Shown here piece by piece: positions 12,754 through 21,281 of a DNA stretch of 64,000 nt; within the stretch, counting starts at the first letter, position 1; each line of letters opens with the position of its first letter. The notes beneath the pieces are model-generated. The model searched no databases. It was not told where the DNA came from and saw only the letters and a program-made list of their open reading frames with translations. A program made the position numbers and the translations under genes. Origin of the DNA: Oenanthe sinensis (lineage: Eukaryota; Streptophyta; Magnoliopsida; Apiales; Apiaceae); assembly GCA_028671895.1 (NCBI GenBank), contig CM053803.1:48978786-49042785 (forward strand), read 5' to 3'.

Positions 12754-13930
12754 TGTTATTCGCCCTTAAGTACACTAAGTTTGGAGAAGGGGGGGTTGAA
12801 TACAAACTTAAGAATTAAGTCAACTTCTTGCGGAAATAAGTTTGTACAAAGAGAGTGTTTAATTAAGATTGATGTAACTAAGAACTGGATAACTAAAGTG
12901 TTGATAACAGAAACAACAAGATTAAAAATTACTAGTGGATTGTTTTTCCACTAGTGTGTTTTTGCTTTCAATTGATCTTAGTAAAAATACTAAGCTGCGT
13001 ACAAAGTTGAATGTAGAATCTAGAAAAGCATTACAAGTTCTGCCTGATTTTCTACTTTGCTTTTCTTGAGTTCTATTACAAAACAACTACCTCTTTGCTA
13101 CTGTGTTGTTGCTTTTTATAAACAACAACTACTCCTCTAGTTTTCTATCGACTGATAACAATATAATATTACAATTTATACTGTTTACATAAAAATAGAA
13201 ACTAGCTCCTTTTCACAGCTTTCCTTGTAGAACTTACTAGCTCTGGAAGTGTCTTTTGTCTTAAGATATTCCTTGGATGCTGTGTTGCCTAGAAAGTCTT
13301 CACAGTCCTGACAGGACTGTCTTCCAATGATTCAGTTTCTGCACTGTTCCCGTGAAATCTGGCTTTTAGCTAAATAGGGAAACTTTAATCAACTGATAAA
13401 TGATGTTAAGCTTATCAGTTGATTCACCTTTGCTTATCCATCGATGGATAGGATATCTGTTGATCAGTTGATGTGTCGATGGATAATTGAGCTATCCATC
13501 GACTCCTTATCCATTGATGATTCTTTATCCGTTGACTGTAATTATCCATTGATAGCTTTCATCCGTTGAGTAGTGTCTTCATCCATCGACTTCAACATCA
13601 GTTGATCACTTCACTTGTGAGAATTCTGACTTAGAATATTTACAATTGATCAGCCATTCTTCACATCTGTTGAGAAGCTAGAAATTGAAGTCAATAACAT
13701 CAGTTGACTACATCATTGCATCCATCGAGGTAATACAGTCAATTGATAGTGAAACATAAATCAATGCTACAATCCAGTTTATCAGTTGAGAAACAAGTTT
13801 CAACTGATAGCTGGTTTCCTAATCAATGGATATTTATAAGTCATATCCATTGATCAGTTACAAAAATAATTTTGAGTCCCTATTGAAATTCTAAGTAATT
13901 TGTTATCATCAAAACTCATAATTCCTAACA
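12754..13930 (-). repeat. E3 3' LTR
   Basis: 1177 bp. In element orientation it starts TGTTAGGAATTATGAG and ends CGAATAACA, with the GTATTCAACCCCCCC block near the end. The perfect 16-bp palindrome TATCCATCGATGGATA is at 13435-13450, amid many ATCAACTGAT, ATCAACGGAT and ATCCATTGAT variants between about 13390 and 13860, upstream of the TATA box (TATAAAAAGC, 13111-13120). Confidence 0.96.
13111..13120 (-). promoter_or_regulatory. TATA box of E3 3' LTR
   Basis: Minus-strand TATAAAAAGC, located downstream (element sense) of the motif array; an identical box is at 24148-24157 in the 5' LTR. It would place the transcript start a little to the left in window coordinates. Confidence 0.6.
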
Positions 13931-13989
13931 ATCTCCCCCTATTTATGAATATTTAAAATATGCATAAATTTTCTGTTGATGATAACAAA
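13899..13989 (-). promoter_or_regulatory. Inverted repeats bracketing the E3 PPT
   Basis: Outer pair: TTTGTTATCATCAA (13899-13912, inside the LTR) and its exact complement TTGATGATAACAAA (13976-13989, before the PPT). Inner pair: ATTTATG and CATAAAT words lie on either side of a short centre just before the PPT, giving a near-perfect stem with one mismatch. The same two-stem layout with other sequences is seen in E1 and E0. Confidence 0.7.
13931..13943 (-). other. E3 polypurine tract
   Basis: Minus-strand AATAGGGGGAGAT directly abuts the 3' LTR. This is the plus-strand primer; the same tract occurs before the 3' LTRs of E0, E1 and E2. Confidence 0.93.
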
Positions 13990-14110
13990 ACTCCTGAACA
14001 TTTTCATTCTTAGCAAGAATTACAATATTGATAAGTAAAGTTTTAGACAGAGTAATCAGATACCAGACAGGGATGAATTCTGATAATTTTGATGATTGAG
14101 GTTGAATCTC

Positions 14111-17100
14111 CTATCTTCTCCTTCTTCCCCTTGACTCATTCATCTTGTCTTCATTCTCCTTCATCTTCCTGTAGAGGGTTCCCTTCAATATCTTCTCATC
14201 TTCAATCCTGTAGTCCAATTGACTTGCCAGATGATTTAATTCCAGATTTGGAAGTTTGTCTATTTCTTGACAAATATCAATGCATTTTTCTCTGCCTTCC
14301 CTGTCCTTGTATATCATCAAGTAGAAGGGCTCATGAAGCACTTTTCTTCCTTCAGGATTCCAGATCTTTATTGTGTCATCCCTTTCTTCTTGAACAGGTG
14401 CCTCCCTTATCTTCTTCATTCTTTCAAGGATGGCCTTTCCTAGCTCTTCAGTTAGATAATACTTCCTGTTGAGCATAGTGTAGATCTTCCTCAAGATGCC
14501 ATATCCTTGATCCAAAACTTGGTTGAATGTGAAGGTTGAGTGTGATCCATCTTCATACTCAATGTGAAGAAGATCAACATCTTTCTTCCTTTGCCCTTTT
14601 GCTGCAATCATTCCCTCAGCTTTGATTGGCACAAAGTTTTCAGATTTATGTTTGAACACCTCTATTTCTTTGGCTTGATTACTCCCAGAAGCTTGACCTT
14701 CAGTCTTGACTTGTTTTGGCTTCTTCTCCTTGTCTTCATCAGCTAATGGTCTTTTAACTCCAGATGATTTTGGTGCATCTTTGGGCTTGTTTGCTCTTTG
14801 CTTCATCCTTGGCCTCCTTTCACCTTCTTTTCTTCTGGCTTCTCTTATTAGCCTATCCTCTTCATCATATTCCCTTTGCAATTGAATGGCTAATTCTTCT
14901 TGTCTTCTTTCTTGTTGCTCCTTTTCTTTTATGCCAACTGCTATGGCTTTGCTCAATAATTTTTCACTTTCCCCTCCACCTGTGACAGCTTTCTTTTTAT
15001 CATCTTCAATTAGCTTTCCCTTTCCTTTCCTGTCACCAGGTTGTGAGCTGCTGGTACTTGTTTCTTTGAATTTGCTAGCAATTGCATCAAATTTCCTTAC
15101 TATGTCTTGAGCCAACTCCTTCTTGGGATCTATAGTCTTTACCACATCTTCAGTACCACTTGCTTTCTCCAATGCATCAGCTTCTTGTTTCTCCCCCTTT
15201 TTGTTATCAGCAACTGGCACTTGTGCTACTGACTGAGAGAGTATGGGAGTCTCTAAGAGTTTACCCAGAAGATTGATTTGAGTGACTTGATTCTTCAAAA
15301 TTTGCTGCATGCTAAGTTCCATGGAGGTTACTCTTTTCTCCAATTCCATTACTTTGTCCTTTGCTGAAAACTCAGTGTCCAACCTTTGCTTGATTCTAGT
15401 CAGCATTGTGAGGCTGAGTCTGGAGTCAATGGTGGTGTCAAAATGCATCCTTGAGCTGTCAATGTCTTCTCTTATTTTCTTCAATTCATACTTGGAGCTT
15501 GTGACATGCATTTTCTGGATCTTCAAATTATCCCTGTAAAAGTTCAGAATTCTCCTGTGCAGGGGATCCACCACATCTACTTCAGCCATGGACCTTCTGT
15601 AAAGAGAAATAATGGCCCTTTCTGTTTCAGCCAAATTAGTTTCATCACTAGCCACTTGTGGATCTAGAAGGTCATCATCAGAATTGTCATCAAAATCTTC
15701 AGGATTCATGTGGGATATATCATCAGGTTGACTGGCCAAAAACTCTTTCCCACTCCTGAATTGCTCTTCTGTCTGCACTAAACCCAGCATTTGCTCAGCT
15801 ATTTGATTAGATGCTGCTGCTAGTTCCTGATAATGAGGATCTTCATGTTGAAAGGTTGAAGCATCAAGATTTACAGCAATTTCATCCTCCACCTCCAAGT
15901 TGACTTCTGCACCTCCTGCAGGGACTTCATAGTCTACAGCTCCCCCTGACTCCAGCCCCAACTTCTGGGTGAGTCCTGCTTCATTCTGCTCAGTTTTAGA
16001 AGTTGATGCTTCATGAGATGGTGAAATTTGTTTCTCTCTATTCTTTTCTCTCTCACTCTCTTCTCTCTTTTCTTGCATCAGGATCTCATCCTGGATTCTC
16101 ACCTCTCCCTTACTTTCCTCTCCTTTTTCATCAGCTGCTAAGGTAGGACTCTCTTTTCTCACACCCTCTCCTTTTGCCACCTCAGAAGAATTTGAGGGCC
16201 CCTCAGTCACACACTCTCCTTTTGCCAAGGTATGCAAACCTTGCCTCTCACACACCTCACCCACTCCACTCAATCCTAATAGGGTATTGGCCACTTGAAG
16301 TGTTTCAATGGATGATTCATGAATTGACATTAAGGGATCAATCGATGGATAAGAAGTATCCATCGATGGATGAATATCCGTTGATGGGAGCTCGTCGATG
16401 GATGTAAGGATATCCATCGATGATAGTGAACTAGTCAATGGATGTTGGAAGTTATCAGTTGATTGCATAATATCCATTGACTGGAGAGAACTAACAGTAT
16501 TTGCCTGATCAACCAAGGTGTTAACCTTATTTGGTGATGCAGGTGAGAGTGTTGGCTCCACCCTGAGTTGCAAAGAGGGTGAATTTGAAACAATGAAGTT
16601 GTCAATCAACACTGTTTCTGAAGAAATAGTTTTTGAGGGAGATTGAGAAGAAAATTCAGATAAAGAATGGGGCTGTGCCTCAGGAAGATTCTGAGACACA
16701 TCAAAAGAAGAAACGGAAGGCTCCACCAAATTTTCATTTGGCTTTGCAAGTGTGTGTGTGCCCTGTGCAGTATTTGTAACCTTCTTTCTTCTTTTGTATG
16801 GTTGTATTATTTGGTGACCCTTATCCCCATCTGATGGTCCTGGTTGAGACCTCTTTTCAATAGTTACATCTTTTTGAGAAGATGCAACTAGGGATGTGTT
16901 CAAGTCCTTTACTACAGCCTCAATCTGTTGGGAGATTGGACTGGAGGCTGGCTGGTTCCTCTCAATCTCACTCTCCTTATCCTTCTGGCTTTCTTGATGT
17001 TGGCCAGTTCCCTCACCCTTATCAACCACCTTCACTCTCCCCTCAGTGATTTTTCTTTTCTTACTTCTTACAACAGTAGTCTTTTGAGAAACTACTGAGG

Positions 17101-18022
17101 TGGTTTGATTAGACTTGGGTTTTGAAGGTTGTGCAACTTGGGTAGGAGGAATGGGGGCATTTCCATCTCCCTCCATTGTTGCAGAAGGCAAAGAAATTTG
17201 ATATTTTGAAGAAGAATGTAAAAGATTGAGATTTTGAAGATATACCTGCACAAGAGGAGGATAAATGAGGCACAACTTAGGGTGTAAGTTGATTCTCACA
17301 AGATCCTTGAAGACCCTCTTGTTTTGCATCCATGGCTCCAAGGACTCCATATCTGCACTTATTTCATATTCTCCAACAGAGGCATTAATAATCATCATGA
17401 AAAATCTTGCAAAGTAGATATTATGTTTCCTAGATGACTTGGGTCCTAATTTGGCAGTCAATTCATTTAGGAGTAATGTGCCAAAATTAAAATATTTATC
17501 AAATAGGACAGAATAAGCAATTTCTTGCATACTTATTGTAATTGCATCAAAATTACTTATTTTTCCAGAAAATACTTTAATTATGGCATCAAAGAAATAA
17601 CTCCATTCTTTTCTAAGATTCTTCCTAACAACTTCTCCTAATCCAGTTTCAGCATTTGCATAATTAACGGATTCTAACATGTCCCTAATTTCTTCTTCAG
17701 TTGGGGGCTTATCACAATTATTTGCAGGCAATCCTAAACATTCAGATAATGAAGTACTATTTATTGTATAGGTATTACCTTTGCAAGAATAAGAAATTAC
17801 CTTCCCATCTGATGAAATCTCTGCAGAGGTCCACAGTTCTTCAACAAAGGAACACACGATTGTTGGTGCTTCGCTGAGAGCTTTGGAAACTTTGCAATCT
17901 CCTAGGAATCGCATCAATGGATGAAAGTCCACAGGAGCATCATTCACCGTTAGACATGCTGTGAAGTTGTTCTGTTCATAGGTGAACCCAGTGGAAGAGA
18001 CGATCTTCTTTTGTGGTGCCAT
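14111..18022 (-). CDS. E3 ORF3, intact 1303-residue 'env-like' protein
   Basis: Uninterrupted frame after pol; the ATG at 18022 follows a pyrimidine-rich leader. N-terminal domain roughly residues 1-270, with LRKEWSYFFD at 136-145 and FDAIT near 158, shared with E1 and E0 ORF3. The middle is low complexity (Ser/Thr/Glu, basic patches such as RSKKRK and YKRRKK) with SID/STD/SMD repeats encoded by the element's DNA motif. A long heptad-like region of alternating Leu and charged residues suggests a coiled coil. The C-terminal third is Lys/Glu-rich and ends GRRRR. I see no signal peptide and no hydrophobic segment long enough to span a membrane, which argues against an envelope role. Basic patches could be nuclear signals. 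Function unknown; conservation of the frame in a young copy suggests recent selection in the family. Confidence 0.88.
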   Translation of the reverse strand: MAPQKKIVSSTGFTYEQNNFTACLTVNDAPVDFHPLMRFLGDCKVSKALSEAPTIVCSFVEELWTSAEISSDGKVISYSCKGNTYTINSTSLSECLGLPANNCDKPPTEEEIRDMLESVNYANAETGLGEVVRKNLRKEWSYFFDAIIKVFSGKISNFDAITISMQEIAYSVLFDKYFNFGTLLLNELTAKLGPKSSRKHNIYFARFFMMIINASVGEYEISADMESLEPWMQNKRVFKDLVRINLHPKLCLIYPPLVQVYLQNLNLLHSSSKYQISLPSATMEGDGNAPIPPTQVAQPSKPKSNQTTSVVSQKTTVVRSKKRKITEGRVKVVDKGEGTGQHQESQKDKESEIERNQPASSPISQQIEAVVKDLNTSLVASSQKDVTIEKRSQPGPSDGDKGHQIIQPYKRRKKVTNTAQGTHTLAKPNENLVEPSVSSFDVSQNLPEAQPHSLSEFSSQSPSKTISSETVLIDNFIVSNSPSLQLRVEPTLSPASPNKVNTLVDQANTVSSLQSMDIMQSTDNFQHPLTSSLSSMDILTSIDELPSTDIHPSMDTSYPSIDPLMSIHESSIETLQVANTLLGLSGVGEVCERQGLHTLAKGECVTEGPSNSSEVAKGEGVRKESPTLAADEKGEESKGEVRIQDEILMQEKREESEREKNREKQISPSHEASTSKTEQNEAGLTQKLGLESGGAVDYEVPAGGAEVNLEVEDEIAVNLDASTFQHEDPHYQELAAASNQIAEQMLGLVQTEEQFRSGKEFLASQPDDISHMNPEDFDDNSDDDLLDPQVASDETNLAETERAIISLYRRSMAEVDVVDPLHRRILNFYRDNLKIQKMHVTSSKYELKKIREDIDSSRMHFDTTIDSRLSLTMLTRIKQRLDTEFSAKDKVMELEKRVTSMELSMQQILKNQVTQINLLGKLLETPILSQSVAQVPVADNKKGEKQEADALEKASGTEDVVKTIDPKKELAQDIVRKFDAIASKFKETSTSSSQPGDRKGKGKLIEDDKKKAVTGGGESEKLLSKAIAVGIKEKEQQERRQEELAIQLQREYDEEDRLIREARRKEGERRPRMKQRANKPKDAPKSSGVKRPLADEDKEKKPKQVKTEGQASGSNQAKEIEVFKHKSENFVPIKAEGMIAAKGQRKKDVDLLHIEYEDGSHSTFTFNQVLDQGYGILRKIYTMLNRKYYLTEELGKAILERMKKIREAPVQEERDDTIKIWNPEGRKVLHEPFYLMIYKDREGREKCIDICQEIDKLPNLELNHLASQLDYRIEDEKILKGTLYRKMKENEDKMNESRGRRRR

Positions 18023-18167
18023 TCTTTCAGTTGATATTCAAGAAATTAAAGTGAACTTGAAAGAATTTGTGAGAGCTCGTGGGAATTAGATAAAATTAGC
18101 TTGAGAGAGAGACAGAGATGAATAGAAAAAAAATAGCAGGTAAGAATGAATTTTTAATTGTTGCTGC

Positions 18168-18175
18168 TATTTATA
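18168..18175 (-). promoter_or_regulatory. TATA-like box upstream of E3 ORF3
   Basis: Minus-strand TATAAATA(G), about 145 bp before the ORF3 ATG and just downstream of the spacer motif array. The sequence between is pyrimidine-rich (TCTCTGTCTCTCTCTC), like a plant 5' UTR. The E5 LTR uses the same TATAAATAG word. This would give ORF3 its own transcript; inferred, not proven. Confidence 0.45.
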
Positions 18176-18189
18176 TTTCCTAGTATTAA

Positions 18190-18525
18190 AAAGACTTGAA
18201 ATGACTTTTTAATTAGTAGATAACCGTTGATGTATAAAAGACTGTAATTTATTACCCTTGATGGTAATTCTCCAACGGCTATAATTTGATCAACGGATGA
18301 ATAAAACTGTAGAAATTCTATTACTATCGACGGATAAAAATAGAGAATTAATCATTTATCGATCGATCACTAACTACCAAGATAATTAACTGTCGATAGA
18401 TAAATATCCATCGATAGGAATAACATTTATCTGTTGATCAAATAGGATGGGATTTATCCATCGATAAACAATTACTTAGGTAATTATCTGTCGATAGATA
18501 AATATCCATTGAATTGTAAACAATG
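18190..18525 (-). repeat. E3 pol-ORF3 spacer array of ATC-GAT motif
   Basis: The 525-bp spacer between pol and ORF3 contains many copies of ATCAACGG, TATCGACGGATA, ATCGATCGAT, TATCCATCGATA and related words, both strands. It occupies the same place as the AGACTCTG array of E1. Confidence 0.75.
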
Positions 18526-18547
18526 GCTGCAAAACTTGACAGACATT

Positions 18548-19006
18548 TTAAGCATGAGTATAATTAAGCATACCTAACTCACAGACTAATCTATTAAAAG
18601 TAGATTCATCTAGAGGTTTGGTAAATATGTCTGCAAGTTGTTGTTCACTAGGGACAAAATGTAATTCAACTGTACCATTCATTACATGTTCCCTAATGAA
18701 ATGATACCTAATGTCAATGTGTTTAGTTCTTGAATGTTGCACAGGATTTTCTGTTATTGCAATGGCACTTGTATTGTCACAGAAGATGGGAATTTTGTTC
18801 AAGTTGAACCCATAGTCAAATAGTTGATTCCTCATCCATAAAATTTGTGCACAGCAACTTCCAGCAGCAATGTACTCAGCTTCTGCAGTTGAAGTTGATA
18901 CTGAGTGTTGCTTTTTGCTAAACCATGACACAAGTTTATTTCCCAGAAATTGACAGGTGCCTGTAGTACTTTTCCTGTCTATTTTGCAACCTGCATAATC
19001 AGCATC
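18548..19006 (-). pseudogene. E3 pol, RNase H part, out of frame with RT
   Basis: Continues DADYAGC, the DRKSTTG block, STAEAEY, DNTSAI and DIFTKPLDES, all typical of copia RNase H. It joins directly to the RT remnant at about 19006-19012, in a different frame, so no full polyprotein can be made past the joint. Compared with E1 about 610 bp are missing, covering the catalytic YVDD and the rest of the RT palm and thumb. Ends at 18548 with NYTHA. Confidence 0.85.
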
Positions 19007-21281
19007 AGGCCCTTGGTGCTTGCTTCAAGCCATAAAGTGCTTTGAGTAAAAAGTAGACAGAGTTAGGAAATTTTAGATCTTCAAAGCCAGGAGGTTGTTC
19101 CACATAGACTTCCTCTTCTAGTACTCCATTTAAAAATGCACTTTTCACATCCATCTGGTAGACTTTGAAATTAGCATGTGCAGCATAGGCCAGAAAGATT
19201 CTAATTGCTTCTAACCTTGCAACTGGTGCAAAAGTTTCATCAAAATCAATTCCTTCTTCTTGTGAATAACCCTTTGCTACAAGCCTTGCTTTATTCCTAG
19301 TCACAATACCAGTTTCATCCATTTTGTTTCTGAATACCCATTTTGTACCAATTACTGATCTGTCTTTTGGTCTGGGCACCAGCTTCCATACTTTATTTCT
19401 TTCAAACTGATTCAGTTCTTCTTGCATAGCCAAAACCCAATCAGGATCCATGAGAGCCTCTTCAATTCTTTTGGGTTCTTCTTGAGATAGAAAACTGCTA
19501 TACAGACACTCATTTTGAGTAGCACTTCTTGTCTTGACACCATCTTCTGCATTTCCAATAATTAGTTCAAATGGATGGCTTCTTGTCCATTTTCTTTGAG
19601 GATACAAATTTTGCCTTGATGATGAAGCTTCATGATCATTTGTATTGAACTCAAAGTGATCTGAATTTGTAGAATGATTCTGAAACCCTCCCCCTGAAGT
19701 GGATACCCTTGATGAAGATTGTTGATTATCCGTTGAGGAGATATCAGTTGATGCATTATCAGTTGATGGATTTCTGTCAACTGATAAATTATTCATTGAT
19801 GCAGTAACATCAACTGATATTGGGTTTCTGAACACTTGAGGTTTTATAATTTCTGCCTCTTCATCGTCATTTACACCATTTGATTCATTCTCAAAATGCA
19901 GTGTGTCATGATTTCCTTCATCAAACAAGCCTTGAATCTTTTTATCATCAAATACTACATGTACAGATTCCATAACAATGTGTAGTCTGAGATTGTAGAT
20001 TCTATAGGCTACACCTGATAGTGCATACCCAATAAATATAGCTTCATCAGCCTTGGCTTCAAATTTTCCTAGATTTTCACCTTGATTTCTTAGTACATAA
20101 CACTTGCAGCCAAAGACATGAAGAAATCCCACCTTTGGCTTTTTGTCTTTCTTGATCAATTGATAAGGAGTCTTCCCTTGAGCTTTATTTACTAGGGAGA
20201 TGTTTTGAGTAAAACATGCTGTGTTTATGGCCTCAGCCCAGAAGTATGTTGGGAGTTTGGCATCTTCCAACATGGTTCTAGCAGCTTCAATCAATGTCCT
20301 ATTTTTCCTTTCAACTACCCCATTTTGTTGAGGTGTTCTGGGTGCAGAGAATGTGTGTATGATTCCTTTTGATTCACAGAACTCTTTCATTGTGGAATTT
20401 TTGAATTCTGTTCCATTGTCACTCCTTATCTTCTTTACATCCAATTCAAGATTTTTCTCATTTTCTCTTATGTGCTTGATGATGAGATGACTAGCTTCAT
20501 CCTTTGAATGTAGAAAATAAGTCCATGAGAATCTTGAAAAATCATCCACAATGACTAGAGCATACCTCTTCTTTGCAATAGACATAATATTTACAGGACC
20601 AAACAAATCCATATGTAATAACTCAAGTGGCTTTTCAATTGATGATTCCAATTTCGACTTAAATGATGCCTTCCTCTGTTTTCCTTTCTGACAAGCATCA
20701 CAAAGTCCATCCTTGACAAATTCCATTTGTGGTAAGCCTCTCACTTGATTTTTCTTAACCAAGAGATTCATGGCTTTGAAATTCAAGTGAGCTAATTTCT
20801 TATGCCACAGCCAACTTTCATTTGTACTTGCCTTAGAGAGAAGACAAGTCATTGATTCTGCATTTGTTGAGTTGAAGTCAGCTATGTACACATTCCCTTT
20901 TCTATTCCCAGTTATGACCAGGCTTCCATCTACCTTGTTGGAAATTATGCATGTTTCTGTTGTGAAACAGACTTTATTTCCATTGTCACATAGTTGACTT
21001 ATGCTTAACAAGTTATGTCTTAAGCCATCAACTAATGCAACAGGTTCAATGATGACATTCTCTCTTGAAATCAAGCCATATCCCATGGTGTGCCCTTTGC
21101 TGTCATCTCCAAAAGTTACTCCAGGGCCAGCTTTCTCCTCAAACTTTGTGAGCAGGGATTTATCTCCAGTCATGTGTCTTGAACATCCACTGTCCAAGTA
21201 CCAAAGATTTCTTCTCTTTCCCTGCACACAGTCAAAACAAATCAAGTTGATTTTGGTACCCAAGTTGCCTTGGGTCCTTTC
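19005..21281 (-). CDS. pol: E3 pol, protease-integrase-RT N-terminal part (truncated by RT deletion)
   Basis: The open frame overlaps the end of gag by about 40 nt in the -1 frame. Protease DSGCS, pre-integrase zinc residues (HKKLAH ... CDAC), integrase with MDLFGP, RSDNGTEF and VVERKNR, then an acidic linker with SVD/STD repeats, then RT up to YGLKQAPRA, where it hits TGA at the deletion joint. Protease and integrase look intact; the RT fragment lacks YVDD and cannot polymerise. The linker (about 19700-19830) is where E1 carries its own CAGAGTCT repeats. Expression probably depends on recoding or splicing, since pol has no in-frame ATG near its start. Marked CDS because the frame is long and clean. 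Confidence 0.88.
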   Translation of the reverse strand, partial: ERTQGNLGTKINLICFDCVQGKRRNLWYLDSGCSRHMTGDKSLLTKFEEKAGPGVTFGDDSKGHTMGYGLISRENVIIEPVALVDGLRHNLLSISQLCDNGNKVCFTTETCIISNKVDGSLVITGNRKGNVYIADFNSTNAESMTCLLSKASTNESWLWHKKLAHLNFKAMNLLVKKNQVRGLPQMEFVKDGLCDACQKGKQRKASFKSKLESSIEKPLELLHMDLFGPVNIMSIAKKRYALVIVDDFSRFSWTYFLHSKDEASHLIIKHIRENEKNLELDVKKIRSDNGTEFKNSTMKEFCESKGIIHTFSAPRTPQQNGVVERKNRTLIEAARTMLEDAKLPTYFWAEAINTACFTQNISLVNKAQGKTPYQLIKKDKKPKVGFLHVFGCKCYVLRNQGENLGKFEAKADEAIFIGYALSGVAYRIYNLRLHIVMESVHVVFDDKKIQGLFDEGNHDTLHFENESNGVNDDEEAEIIKPQVFRNPISVDVTASMNNLSVDRNPSTDNASTDISSTDNQQSSSRVSTSGGGFQNHSTNSDHFEFNTNDHEASSSRQNLYPQRKWTRSHPFELIIGNAEDGVKTRSATQNECLYSSFLSQEEPKRIEEALMDPDWVLAMQEELNQFERNKVWKLVPRPKDRSVIGTKWVFRNKMDETGIVTRNKARLVAKGYSQEEGIDFDETFAPVARLEAIRIFLAYAAHANFKVYQMDVKSAFLNGVLEEEVYVEQPPGFEDLKFPNSVYFLLKALYGLKQAPRA

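Noticed and set aside
14089..14472. 127-codon plus-strand ORF with hydrophobic Phe/Leu/Ser sequence
   Set aside because: It is the antisense shadow of the Lys/Glu-rich C-terminus of E3 ORF3.
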